DNA from: Rheinheimera texasensis DSM 17496
GTDB taxonomy: Bacteria > Pseudomonadota > Gammaproteobacteria > Enterobacterales > Alteromonadaceae
Assembly: GCF_000711985.1 (NCBI RefSeq)
Contig: NZ_JONU01000007.1
Location: 434,001 to 498,000 of the forward strand
DNA: 64,000 nt
Direction of reading: 5' to 3'
Positions 54,344-63,522 of this stretch are shown here, piece by piece (the stretch's first letter is position 1; each line of letters opens with the position of its first letter). A program made the position numbers and the translations under genes. The notes beneath the pieces were generated by a model, which saw only the letters and a list, made by a program, of their open reading frames with translations, made no database searches and was not told the DNA's origin.

Positions 54344-57325
54344 TTGCGGTTGTTTCCGGTATTTTTTCTGCTCATTTGTTTTATCCTCAGCATTGGGCTG
54401 GCAATTTTTTATCCTATAGCAACGGCAGAAGCCGTTGAGCTACTGCCCCGCCACCGCTTTATTAACCTGTCCACCAGTGATAAATCCGGCATCAACAGCC
54501 TGATGCAGGATGACAACGGCATGATTTGGGCCGCCGGTAGCAGTGGGCTTTATCGTATTGAGCACAATCAGTTAATAAAAATTCGCGACTTCCCTGTGCA
54601 AGCGGTGAATCAACTGCTGCTGAACCCCGGACAAGGCGCCTGGCTTGCCGGTAGTTTGGGCTTGTGGCGCTGGGACCGCCAGACGGACAACTTCAGTCAG
54701 CAAGAATGCCAACCGCCAGGCGGGCTCTGGCAATTAGTCCAGCCGCAACAACACGCTGACACTATGTTGGCATTGGGGCCTGATGGCATCTGGCAGGTAA
54801 ATACCATCAATGGTCGTTGCGAACATCTGCAGTTGAGCGGTTTACCTGCACAAAGCCGGGTTGAGCGGCTGAGCTTTTTGCACAACGAACTGATTATTGC
54901 CGTGCGTGAGCAAGGTTTATTCCGCTGCGAACTGCCCTGCCAGCAGGCAGAACGATTTGCACCTGAGTTGGCGGACGTGCGGTTTCGTGCGCTTGAGGTG
55001 TATCAGGACAGCCTCTATGCCGGCAGCCACAAACACGGTTTTTATCAGCTGGACAGCGCTGGCAAGGTCCGCAGGCATTGGCATAAAGGCCAGGCCAATA
55101 CATTGCCAGTCAACGGCGTGATGTCGCTGCTACCAGCGAAACAAGGACTCTGGGCCGGGCTCTGGGCCGGCGGACTGGTCGAATTCAATGCTAAAGGTGA
55201 ACAACACAGCCATAGCAGTTTTAGGCCAACAGACCCTACCGCCATCAGCGGCAATAATATAAAAACCTTATTAACCACCCGTGACGGCACTTTGTACGCT
55301 GGCCACGAATATGGCGTCAGCGTTTTATTGCCCGCGCTGAAGCAATATCAATGGCTGGGTCAGGCCCAAGCCGACCAGCCTGGCTTGCGCCAAAGCAATG
55401 TGCAGGCGCTCTATGCGACTGAACAAGGCGACATCTGGCTGGGGACCAGCGGAGGTGGCTTATACCGCTTTGACCACGCCGGCGAAACACTGCAGCGCTT
55501 TGCGCCCGATGAAACTGGTGTCCAGCATTTCCCGAGCCAGGCGGTGTGGGCTATCCGTCCTGATCAGGACGGCACATTGTTGCTTGCGACTTCATCCGGC
55601 GTGGTCAGGTTGCACCCGGACACACAACAATGGCAACTTTTGACCTCTGACCTGCCCAGCCAGGACGTATTCCGGCTCAGCATTGCACCGGATCGCAACA
55701 TCTGGATCAGCATGTGGTCCGGCGGTATTGCGCAGCTGAATGCACAGGGCAAAGTCGAAGCACTGTGGCGCAGCAGTGACGGTTTACAGCTCGACACCAA
55801 TCTGGCGATTGAGATAAGCCCAGCCGGTCAGGTATTTGCTTTAAATACTGCCGGACTTTTTAAGCTCGATGGCAACAAGTTCAGTGCTGTGGACCTCAGC
55901 GGCCATGGTAAAGCCCGGCAACTGTGCAAAGATGCACAGGGCACACTGTGGATACTGACCGATAGCGGCGTGTTGCTGCGCTTCGATGATCACAGTGGAA
56001 AATTTCAGCTCCAGCTTAAACGAGCAGATCTGGCTAACGGCACCGAACTTTTTGCAGCGTCTGCTGACGGCCCGGTCAGTCTCTGGCTTCGGACAAAGCA
56101 ACGGCTGGCCGGCATTGCTGCCGATGGACAGCTGCTGCAACAAATCACCCTGACCGGTCTGATGCCGGAGACGCTGTTAAATACTGCGAGGATACAAGGA
56201 CAGCAGATAATCCTCGGCGCCGAAGATGGCTTTTATATTGCGCCGCTGCAACAATCCGCAACTCCGCCGGTACCAGAGCCGCAACTGACTGGTGTGCGCC
56301 TGTTTAATCAGCCACTACGCCTGACTCAACCTGCCACCACCGGCAGTGATCCCTCAGCGCTGTTTGGCGGGCTGCTGACTCTGCAATATCAACAGGACTT
56401 AGTCACTTTTGAATTCGCCATGCCTGGCATCGTGATGCCTCCGGCAGCTGATTTGTCTGCCAATGCTCAGTCAGTACCATTGCCGGCGGCACAAGACTCA
56501 GTTCCGCGGTTTCGTTATCGCCTGTTACCCTTTGACCGCGACTGGCTGACCGCAGCCACTGATGAACCCCGGGCGACTTACACCAGACTGCCGCCTGGCC
56601 AGTATCAGTTTGAGCTGCAGACGTGGTGGCCGGATGGCCGGATGACTGCAGCTGCACCTTTTCAGCTTGAAGTACAACCGCCCTGGTGGCTGACCTGGTG
56701 GGCAAAAACCACGCTGGCTGCAGCGCTGGTACTGGGAGTCAGCAGCATCATGTTGCTGCGGACCCGCTCACTGAAAAAACGAAATCTGTGGCTGGCGCAG
56801 CAGGTGCGCGAGCGCACCGAAGCGCTGCAGCAGGCTAATCAGCGTCTGCAGCAGGCGGCTTATCGCGACGCATTGACCGGTTTACTGAACCGGCGTGGCC
56901 TGCGCGCGCAAACGGAACCGCAGTGGTCCGGCTGGCAACATCAGCGGGTGCTGGTCATCGCCGATATCGATCACTTTAAACAGTTTAACGACGTACATGG
57001 CCATCAGGTCGGCGACGAAGTCTTAACCGCGCTGAGTGAACGGCTGCAAGGCCTTTGTTTGCCAGATGACTTACTGGCCCGCTGGGGCGGCGAGGAGTTT
57101 TTATTTATCCTGCAAGGCAGCGACGCGATGCAACGCGCCGATGCGCTGATCCGCTCTGTTGCGGCCGCACCTATGCCACTGTCGATTGGTCCGACGCCAG
57201 TCACTTTAACCGGTGGCGCAGTGTGGCTTAGTGGCGAATCGCTCGATGCAACGCTGCAGCATGCCGACGCCCTGCTCTACAACGGTAAAAAAGCCGGCCG
57301 CAATCGCTTGGTACAGGGTGCCTGA
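54344..57325 (+). CDS. diguanylate cyclase with periplasmic two-component-type beta-propeller sensor
   Basis: Makes c-di-GMP in response to an unknown periplasmic signal. About 993 residues: signal/TM segment (about 3-28), propeller repeats of the Reg_prop type (about 40-640; for example GMIWAAGSSGLYRIE and GDIWLGTSGGGLYRF), a Y_Y_Y domain (about 665-775), TM (about 785-803), a coiled coil, and a GGDEF domain (about 835-993) with DALTGLLNRRGLR and intact WGGEEF (915-919). The inhibitory RxxD site reads LPDD, lacking Arg. GGAGG is one base from ATG 54338 but seven from TTG 54344, so TTG is preferred. It converges on the CopC-like gene with a 5-nt gap. Confidence 0.92.
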   Translation: MRLFPVFFLLICFILSIGLAIFYPIATAEAVELLPRHRFINLSTSDKSGINSLMQDDNGMIWAAGSSGLYRIEHNQLIKIRDFPVQAVNQLLLNPGQGAWLAGSLGLWRWDRQTDNFSQQECQPPGGLWQLVQPQQHADTMLALGPDGIWQVNTINGRCEHLQLSGLPAQSRVERLSFLHNELIIAVREQGLFRCELPCQQAERFAPELADVRFRALEVYQDSLYAGSHKHGFYQLDSAGKVRRHWHKGQANTLPVNGVMSLLPAKQGLWAGLWAGGLVEFNAKGEQHSHSSFRPTDPTAISGNNIKTLLTTRDGTLYAGHEYGVSVLLPALKQYQWLGQAQADQPGLRQSNVQALYATEQGDIWLGTSGGGLYRFDHAGETLQRFAPDETGVQHFPSQAVWAIRPDQDGTLLLATSSGVVRLHPDTQQWQLLTSDLPSQDVFRLSIAPDRNIWISMWSGGIAQLNAQGKVEALWRSSDGLQLDTNLAIEISPAGQVFALNTAGLFKLDGNKFSAVDLSGHGKARQLCKDAQGTLWILTDSGVLLRFDDHSGKFQLQLKRADLANGTELFAASADGPVSLWLRTKQRLAGIAADGQLLQQITLTGLMPETLLNTARIQGQQIILGAEDGFYIAPLQQSATPPVPEPQLTGVRLFNQPLRLTQPATTGSDPSALFGGLLTLQYQQDLVTFEFAMPGIVMPPAADLSANAQSVPLPAAQDSVPRFRYRLLPFDRDWLTAATDEPRATYTRLPPGQYQFELQTWWPDGRMTAAAPFQLEVQPPWWLTWWAKTTLAAALVLGVSSIMLLRTRSLKKRNLWLAQQVRERTEALQQANQRLQQAAYRDALTGLLNRRGLRAQTEPQWSGWQHQRVLVIADIDHFKQFNDVHGHQVGDEVLTALSERLQGLCLPDDLLARWGGEEFLFILQGSDAMQRADALIRSVAAAPMPLSIGPTPVTLTGGAVWLSGESLDATLQHADALLYNGKKAGRNRLVQGA

Positions 57326-57330
57326 TGCAG

Positions 57331-57708
57331 TCAACCGGCATGCCCATGTAGCTCAAATTGCTGCGCACCGGAAAAATACCAGTGATCAGTGCCCCGGCCG
57401 GTCCAGCGTAAGGTATAACGGCCTGACTGCAGGGTTGGTAACGGCACTGCCAGACGGGTTTTAAACAACTGAGTGGGCGGAAGCGGCAATGCCGTCACCC
57501 GCCCGTCCGGCCATTGCAGGCTAAGCGCCGTCAAACGGGTTTTGCGGTCAAACTCTAACACCATTTGCGCCGGTGCCAGCTGCAACCAGGCACCATCGGC
57601 CGGATCGCTGCTGAGCAGGTGGTTTTTCGCCATAGCCAAAGGCCCCCAACAGCTCAGCAAACACACCAGCAAAACCCGCCACACACTAAAAACTGGCAAC
57701 TGACGCAT
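57331..57708 (-). CDS. CopC-like periplasmic protein, end of the metal efflux operon
   Basis: The 125-residue product has a signal peptide (about 1-27, LAMA/KN), then HLLSSDPADGAWLQLAPAQMVLEF, the CopC fold N-terminus (family: HAHLxxSxPAxGA). CopC proteins bind Cu(II) through an N-terminal His and an Asp-x-His; here the second site reads TDHWYFSG, with Asp and His adjacent, and an extra HGH sits at the C-terminus. It starts at the last base region of the DUF3240 gene and is the final gene of the efflux operon. A copper role is suggested but not proven. Confidence 0.78.
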   Translation of the reverse strand: MRQLPVFSVWRVLLVCLLSCWGPLAMAKNHLLSSDPADGAWLQLAPAQMVLEFDRKTRLTALSLQWPDGRVTALPLPPTQLFKTRLAVPLPTLQSGRYTLRWTGRGTDHWYFSGAQQFELHGHAG

Positions 57709-58046
57709 CAGCGCACCTCCGCGGGCAAATAATGCCCATGTGCCAGCACCGCAGACAATTCATAGTGCAGCCGCCCGCTGAGTTGCTGCTGCGCTAAATT
57801 TGCCAGCACTATCTGCGCCTCATCTTCACCAAGCAACAGCTGAAACCTGCTGTTAGCCTGGCGGCCGGCGACCTGCTCTGCCGTAGACATGGCACTGGGC
57901 CTGCGGCTGAAGCCAAGCACCGCATCCTGAGTAAAGCCCTGCACTACCGGGATTTGCATTAGCACATCGGCACAGGCATCCGCCAGACTTTGCGGCACTA
58001 TCAGCGTCAGCATCACTTGCGGGCTTTGTTGTTGTGCATTAACCAT
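57708..58046 (-). CDS. DUF3240 family protein of RND metal-efflux operons
   Basis: The 112-residue product has MLTLIVPQSLADACADVLMQ and a C-terminal HYELSAVLAHGHYLP, like the ferredoxin-fold (PII/CutA-like) DUF3240 proteins found next to CzcA/CusA-type pumps; their role is unknown. ATG at 58046 is chosen because AGGAGCTTATCA precedes it inside the pump gene. The start at 58013 would have no ribosome-binding site. It overlaps the pump gene by 34 nt. Confidence 0.82.
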   Translation of the reverse strand: MVNAQQQSPQVMLTLIVPQSLADACADVLMQIPVVQGFTQDAVLGFSRRPSAMSTAEQVAGRQANSRFQLLLGEDEAQIVLANLAQQQLSGRLHYELSAVLAHGHYLPAEVR

Positions 58047-61000
58047 TGATAAGCTCCTGGCATTAAAAATAACGTGACAACAGTTGCGCTGAATAACCCG
58101 CTGATCACCACGACTGCCAGCGGACGCTGCAGCTCAGAGCCTGGCCCGCTGACAAACAACAGCGGCAACAAGCCAAGTAACGCAGTTGCGGCGGTCATCA
58201 GCACAGGTCTGAGGCGGCGCAGTGCACCTGCACGGACTAAATGGCCAAGTGGCATACCGGCACGCCATTGATCTTCAAAATGACTGATCATCACCACGCC
58301 GTTCAGCACCGCCACCCCCATCAGCGCGATAAAACCTACTGAGGCCGGCACCGACAAATATTCGCCGCTGATAAATAAGCCAAAGATGCCGCCGGTCAGC
58401 GCAAATGGAATGTTCGACAGCACCAACAAAGCTTTTTTGCTATCGCGAAAGGTCGCCAGCAACAGCAGAAAAATCAGCCCCAATGACAACGGTACCACCA
58501 GCAGCAAGCGGCCAGCCGCCCGTTGCTGGTTTTCAAACTGACCGCCGAACACCAGCCGGTAGCCTGCGGGTAGCGGCAGCTTCGCCGCCAGTTGCTGCTC
58601 AATAGCGCCGACAAACCCGACCAAATCCCTGCCGGCCACATTAGTGCGTACCAGCGCAAAACGGCTACCGTTTTCGCGTGAAATCGCCACCGGACCATCA
58701 ATCCGTTTAATCTCAGCCACAGTGCCAAGCGTGGTCTGCACACCACCGTCCAGCAGTAATGGCAGTTGCGCCAGCGTTTCAGTGCTGACTTCGTGGCGCT
58801 GGCGCAGTAACAGTGGTAACGGCCATTCACCATCCATCATCTGGCCTACTTCAATGCCGGCCAGGCTACTGCGAACCTGCTGCGCGAGTTTGGCGCTGTC
58901 GATGCTGTACAAATCAGTGGCCGCGTCGTTTAAGCGGATATTCAATAACTTACTGCCAGCCGTAACCGCGGTTTGGGTATCGACAGCGCCGGCTTCCTGG
59001 CTGACAATGGCCGCAGTTTTGGCTGCCAGATCTGCTAATACCGCAAGGTCTGGCCCAAAGATTTTGATCGCCACATCACCACGGGCGCCGGTAAGCATTT
59101 CCGATACACGCATATCAATGGGCTGAGTGAAACCAAAATTCACACCGGGAAATTGCTGCAAGACCTGGCGGATCTCCGCTTCCAGCACTGCCTTATCCGG
59201 CTGTCGCCACTGCCTGACCGGCTTTAACTGCATAAATAAATCAGTTTCATTGAGACCCATCGGGTCCATGCCAATTTCATCCGAGCCGGTGCGGGCGACG
59301 ATTTGCTCTATTTCCGGCACTTTGGCCAGTAGTTCGGCCTCGATGCGCTGGTCCAGCGCAATGCTGGCGTCGAGGCTGATAGTGGGGATTTTTTCAATTT
59401 GCAGCATGATGTCACCTTCATCCAACGTCGGCATAAAGGTGCGGCCGAGTTGGCTAAAGGCCAGCAGCGACAAAGCAAATAACAACACGAGACTCACGAC
59501 AAAACGCCGCCAGTGCGCCAGCACCCGCTCCAGCATCGCGGCATAACCACGCTGCAGCAGGCTGAACCAATGCGGATGTTGCTCTGCCGCCGGATGCAGC
59601 AGCCAGCCACATAAAGCCGGTAATAAAGTTAACGACAACACTAACGACGACAGCAACGCAAACACGATGGTCAGCGCGACCGGAATAAACAGTTTTCCTT
59701 CCAGTCCATCCAGCGTCAGCAGCGGCAAAAACACAATGACGACAATCAGCGTGCCTGAGATCACCGGTAGCGACACTTCTTTGACCGCCTGCAAAATAAT
59801 GTGCAGTTTTGGCAAAGGGCGCGGCGTCGCCAGCCGGTCCAGCGTGTTTTCCACCACCACCACTGACGAGTCGACCAGCATCCCAATGGCAATCACTAAA
59901 CCACCAAGGCTCATCAGGTTTGCGCTCATACCGGCATAGCGCATCAGTAAAAAAGTCGCGAGCGCCGCCAGAGGCAAATTGACCGCCACCAGCAAAGCAG
60001 CACGGACATTGCCCAAAAACAGCACCAGTACCAGCACAACAAACAGCACCGCCAGACCTAAGGCTTCTTCAACGGTTCCGACCGCTGTATCAATCAGCTG
60101 CTGACGGTTATAAAACACATTGATGTGCACGTCCGCCGGCAACATCGGTTGCAAAGTTTGCAGCTGCTGTTGCACCGCCCGAATCAGCTCACCGGTATTA
60201 GTGCCGCGCAGCGCTATTACCAGCCCCTGCACGGCTTCGCCCTGGCCGTTATGTGTCACAGCACCATAACGTTCCTGCCGGTCAATGCTGACGCTGGCAA
60301 GCTCAGTCAAGCGATAGCGCTGGCCATTACTGCCGCGTACCGACAGCGCCTCTACAGCTTCTGTCTGTTGGCGCTGCCCTTCAATCCGCACTGTGATGGC
60401 TTCAGTGCCTAAATCGAGCCGGCCAGCGCCCTGATTTTGGTTTTGCTGCTCAATTTGCCGCGCCAGTTCCTCCAGTGTGAGGCCGGCACTTTGCAACGCC
60501 AGCAAGTCCGGCGCGATATTCAGCACCAACGCGTCGCCACCAAGCAGATTGACATCGGCAACGCCGGGTACACCACGCAGCGCCGGTCTAATCTGGCGCT
60601 GCAAAATCTGTCGCCGTTCGCGTAAATCCAGCGTTGGACTATCGACGGTAAACATTAAAACATCTGACAACGGTGTGCTCATCGGTGCTACACCGCCTTC
60701 AAGACCTCCCGGCAATTCGGCGCGGGTTTCACTCAGCCGGTTAATCACCTGCTGGCGCGCCCAGTCAATCGGCGTGCCTTCGACAAAATCGACGGTTAAA
60801 TCGGCAATGGCATATTTACTGGTGGAGCGCAGTAGCCGCTGCTGTGGTATACCCTGCAGCGCCAGCTCTAAAGGCCTGGTCACCAGCCGTTCGACTTCCT
60901 CTGCTGTCATGCCCGGCGCTTTTAAAATGATTTTTACCTGAGTTGGCGAAATGTCCGGAAAAGCATCAATCGGCAACTGCAACCAGGCCCGGCCACCGGC

Positions 61001-61084
61001 GACGGCTAACAAAGCCGCAAACGCCAGCACCACCCAGCGCTGTGTCAGCACGGCGGTCAATAATCCGGTCAGCATGGCGTTCAT
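58013..61084 (-). CDS. heavy-metal RND efflux pump (CzcA/CusA family)
   Basis: Proton-driven inner-membrane transporter of the tripartite efflux complex. 1023 residues with the RND plan: TM1, large periplasmic loop 1 (about 35-335), TM2-6, loop 2, TM8-12. FPDISPTQVKI and SKYAIADLTVDF are HME family motifs. The TM4 motif is AIGMLVDSSVVVVEN: Asp405 matches CzcA Asp408, while the first CzcA Asp is Ala399, as in CusA-type pumps. GMDPMGLNETDLFMQLKP in the second loop is HME-typical. Metal specificity is not decided by these residues; the CopC-like neighbour hints at copper or silver. The start overlaps the fusion-protein gene by 4 nt (ATGA). Confidence 0.94.
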   Translation of the reverse strand: MNAMLTGLLTAVLTQRWVVLAFAALLAVAGGRAWLQLPIDAFPDISPTQVKIILKAPGMTAEEVERLVTRPLELALQGIPQQRLLRSTSKYAIADLTVDFVEGTPIDWARQQVINRLSETRAELPGGLEGGVAPMSTPLSDVLMFTVDSPTLDLRERRQILQRQIRPALRGVPGVADVNLLGGDALVLNIAPDLLALQSAGLTLEELARQIEQQNQNQGAGRLDLGTEAITVRIEGQRQQTEAVEALSVRGSNGQRYRLTELASVSIDRQERYGAVTHNGQGEAVQGLVIALRGTNTGELIRAVQQQLQTLQPMLPADVHINVFYNRQQLIDTAVGTVEEALGLAVLFVVLVLVLFLGNVRAALLVAVNLPLAALATFLLMRYAGMSANLMSLGGLVIAIGMLVDSSVVVVENTLDRLATPRPLPKLHIILQAVKEVSLPVISGTLIVVIVFLPLLTLDGLEGKLFIPVALTIVFALLSSLVLSLTLLPALCGWLLHPAAEQHPHWFSLLQRGYAAMLERVLAHWRRFVVSLVLLFALSLLAFSQLGRTFMPTLDEGDIMLQIEKIPTISLDASIALDQRIEAELLAKVPEIEQIVARTGSDEIGMDPMGLNETDLFMQLKPVRQWRQPDKAVLEAEIRQVLQQFPGVNFGFTQPIDMRVSEMLTGARGDVAIKIFGPDLAVLADLAAKTAAIVSQEAGAVDTQTAVTAGSKLLNIRLNDAATDLYSIDSAKLAQQVRSSLAGIEVGQMMDGEWPLPLLLRQRHEVSTETLAQLPLLLDGGVQTTLGTVAEIKRIDGPVAISRENGSRFALVRTNVAGRDLVGFVGAIEQQLAAKLPLPAGYRLVFGGQFENQQRAAGRLLLVVPLSLGLIFLLLLATFRDSKKALLVLSNIPFALTGGIFGLFISGEYLSVPASVGFIALMGVAVLNGVVMISHFEDQWRAGMPLGHLVRAGALRRLRPVLMTAATALLGLLPLLFVSGPGSELQRPLAVVVISGLFSATVVTLFLMPGAYQWLMHNNKARK

Positions 61085-62109
61085 TCCGTGCCTCCCATGC
61101 CCTGTAACTGACCTTTTAATGCGGCGACATCGGCAGTCGCCACTGATTTACCAGCTAAGTCTCCCTGCAAATACACCCAGTCACCGCTGCGGCCGAGCAC
61201 CCGGACTGGCAGCAATGCCGGCGATTCCGGACCTGTGATCACCGCATCACCACTGCCGTTTTGCACTATCGCCTGACGTGGCAACTTGAAACCTGCCAGC
61301 GTCTGCCATGGCTGTACGCTAAGACGCTGGCCAGGCAACAGAGCGCAGTCTGCCGTCAGCACGGTGCTGCGATACCGGCGAAATTGCTGCTCGACTACAC
61401 CACTTTGCCAGGTCAGCGCTAAGGTGCAGTTTGGCGTCTGAACGCTATTGGCCTGCTGCGCTGCAGGCAGGCGCAATTCCAATACTGTCTGTTGGCTTTG
61501 CTGCATGCTGAACAGCCTGCTGCCGGCTGAGACTTGCGCGCCGGCCTGAAGCTCAGTATCAAACAACACATTACCAGCACTGCTGGCCAACAGCGTGATG
61601 CCGTCGCTGCCTGTTTTCGCCTGCCATTGTGCCAACAGCTGCTGTTGCTGGCGTAGAGCGGCCAGCTCAAGCGCGGTCTGATGCGCCTGATGCTGCCACT
61701 CCAACCAGGTTTCGCGCAGAATATCGCCGGCGGCATAACGCGACTGATTGTCACTGATGCGAAGTGCCGCCGCTTTAGCGTGATGTTCGGCGATCTCCAG
61801 CCGCTCGGCGAAATTCAACACCAAAGGCCCGCTCATCTTCAGCAAAGGCTCACCGGCCTGCACCTGCTGGCCCGACTGCACATAGACAGTGTGAACCTGC
61901 ACTTCAAATGGCAGCATCAGAGTTTGTGTCGCGTGCACGTTTTGCACCACTTCGGCGGTGACCGGCAATGATGGTATTTGTGTGACCGCTTGCGCCTGTT
62001 GCCACTGATAGTCCCAGCCGGCAGCCTGGGCACAGGTCGCCAATGGCAGCGCTGCGGCGAAAATCAAAATTAAAATGCGCGGATTACGCGGTTGGTATTG
62101 CTTCACCAT
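61081..62109 (-). CDS. membrane fusion protein of the metal RND efflux system
   Basis: Periplasmic adaptor linking pump and outer membrane channel. The 342-residue product has a signal peptide (about 10-29, TCAQAAG), a lipoyl half (VHTVYVQSGQQVQAGEPLLKM), a short helical hairpin (about 105-165), the second lipoyl half (ASSAGNVLFDTELQAGAQVSAGSRLF) and beta-barrel domains. It is somewhat short for CusB/CzcB. GGAGG precedes ATG at 62109; it overlaps the channel gene by 7 nt. Confidence 0.88.
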   Translation of the reverse strand: MVKQYQPRNPRILILIFAAALPLATCAQAAGWDYQWQQAQAVTQIPSLPVTAEVVQNVHATQTLMLPFEVQVHTVYVQSGQQVQAGEPLLKMSGPLVLNFAERLEIAEHHAKAAALRISDNQSRYAAGDILRETWLEWQHQAHQTALELAALRQQQQLLAQWQAKTGSDGITLLASSAGNVLFDTELQAGAQVSAGSRLFSMQQSQQTVLELRLPAAQQANSVQTPNCTLALTWQSGVVEQQFRRYRSTVLTADCALLPGQRLSVQPWQTLAGFKLPRQAIVQNGSGDAVITGPESPALLPVRVLGRSGDWVYLQGDLAGKSVATADVAALKGQLQGMGGTE

Positions 62110-63365
62110 GTCAGACCTCCTGCCTGATCAAATTCAAATGCTGCCAGCTGCAAGCGCACCTCGGCGGTGGCGGCAGACTTTTTCAGCTCGCTGTGCTGCA
62201 AAAACAGCCGCAGCCATTCGCTGCTGCGCATTTCACCGGCTTTGAGCGCGGCATCTGCCGCTTGCTGAATGTGTTGGCTGTATTGCAGTTGTTGCTGACT
62301 GGCCTGTTGTTGCAACAGGGCCGACTGATAGCGGGCTTTGGCGTCAAACCATTGCTGGCGAACCAGACGCAAAGTCTCGGCCAGTTTCTGTTGCTGGGTT
62401 TGCATCGAAAGCATCGCCACTGCACTTTGTTCAGTGCCGCTGGCGCGCCCGATTGGCACAGAAAATTGCAGACCAATGGCGGTATCGTCCGGCAGCTGCG
62501 CGCCGCCGCGGGTTTGTCGCAGTACCAGACCAGCCTGCCACGGATTGGCAGCACCGCTGCTGTCGCGCACATAACTGCGTTCGGCGGCTACAGTTTCAGT
62601 CTGCTGGAGCAGCAGTAGTGGATGTTGTTGCCAGTCGCCGGCAACAGCGCTTCCGGTAACAGCGCTGCCGTTAACAGAGCGACCGGTGCGTTGCTGTGCC
62701 CATTGCGTGAGCCAGGGCGGCGGTACTGTCGCCAGACCTCTCGGCTGTTTATTGCCAGGCTGTTGACCTGTGAGCTGCTGACCGGCGAATTGCTGCCAGG
62801 CCAGCAGCGCTTGCTGCAGTTGGATTTCAGTCATCGCCAGCCGCGCCTCTGCTGCCAGCAAGGCGTTGTCGAGCTGCAATTTGTCGCTGCGCGTCAGCTC
62901 GCCTCTGGCAAAGGCGTCCTCTGCCAGGCGAACCATCTCTTGCAACTGCGTGGTTTGTTCACGCTCAGCCTGCTGCAGTGCGGCATACTCGGCACAGGCC
63001 GCTAATTGCCTTGCCAGTTCACCACTGAGCTGCCAGCGCAGTAACTGGCGGCTCTGCTGTTGCCGGGTAGTTAAGTCTTGCTGCAATTGCGCCAGATAAC
63101 GCTGGTTGGCCGGCTGGTTCAACGCCAGGTTCAGACTCAGTTCGGTTTCATCGCCGCCGTTATTGAGCCCGGCGCGATTGGATAAGTGCGACACACCAAG
63201 TTGCGCAGGACCTTGTTGCCACAGCGCCAGTTCAACAGGTGCAGCCTGCGCCGGTAGCAGCCGGTTAATCAACTGGCCGGGCGTCAGTGCCGGCGCGGCC
63301 GGCCCAGGCTCAGCCAGCAGCGCAGGACTAAAAAACAGCGAAAATATCAACAGCCGAATTTGCAT
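62103..63365 (-). CDS. TolC-family outer membrane efflux protein
   Basis: Outer membrane channel of the tripartite system. ATG at 63365 has GGAGGTGAT before it and gives a signal peptide (MQIRLLIFSLFFSPALLA); a 16-codon in-frame extension is not credible. The 420-residue product has two Gln/Leu-rich coiled-coil repeats (about 95-200 and 320-410) with RGELTRSDKLQLDNALL and AGEMRSSEWLRLFLQ as the equivalent positions. A low-complexity Gly/Gln/Thr linker (about 205-250) is unusual. It is the first gene of the efflux operon. Confidence 0.88.
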   Translation of the reverse strand: MQIRLLIFSLFFSPALLAEPGPAAPALTPGQLINRLLPAQAAPVELALWQQGPAQLGVSHLSNRAGLNNGGDETELSLNLALNQPANQRYLAQLQQDLTTRQQQSRQLLRWQLSGELARQLAACAEYAALQQAEREQTTQLQEMVRLAEDAFARGELTRSDKLQLDNALLAAEARLAMTEIQLQQALLAWQQFAGQQLTGQQPGNKQPRGLATVPPPWLTQWAQQRTGRSVNGSAVTGSAVAGDWQQHPLLLLQQTETVAAERSYVRDSSGAANPWQAGLVLRQTRGGAQLPDDTAIGLQFSVPIGRASGTEQSAVAMLSMQTQQQKLAETLRLVRQQWFDAKARYQSALLQQQASQQQLQYSQHIQQAADAALKAGEMRSSEWLRLFLQHSELKKSAATAEVRLQLAAFEFDQAGGLTW

Positions 63366-63404
63366 ATCACCTCCATCAGATGAACGGCAAACTACAAGCT
63401 CTGG

Positions 63405-63421
63405 CTTAAACATTTCTTAAG
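63405..63421. promoter_or_regulatory. PmrA/QseB-type box near the efflux operon start
   Basis: CTTAAA-N5-CTTAAG, 17 bp, 40 nt upstream of the outer-membrane-factor start. It matches the (C/T)TTAA(T/G/A)-N5-(C/T)TTAA(T/G) direct repeat bound by PmrA/QseB-type regulators, the subfamily of the adjacent response regulator. Confidence 0.6.
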
Positions 63422-63459
63422 TTCAGTCGCAACGGGTATTAGCCACCTGCTCGCACCAG

Positions 63460-63476
63460 CTTAAGTTTTGCTTAAG
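63460..63476. promoter_or_regulatory. PmrA/QseB-type box near the response regulator start
   Basis: CTTAAG-N5-CTTAAG, 17 bp, 47 nt upstream of the response regulator ATG, with an 11-bp period. It is the second copy in the 157-nt divergent region and suggests autoregulation. Confidence 0.65.
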
Positions 63477-63522
63477 GCTAACGCGTTACCGTGCAAGCAT
63501 CACCGCAACACAGGAGCGCGAC

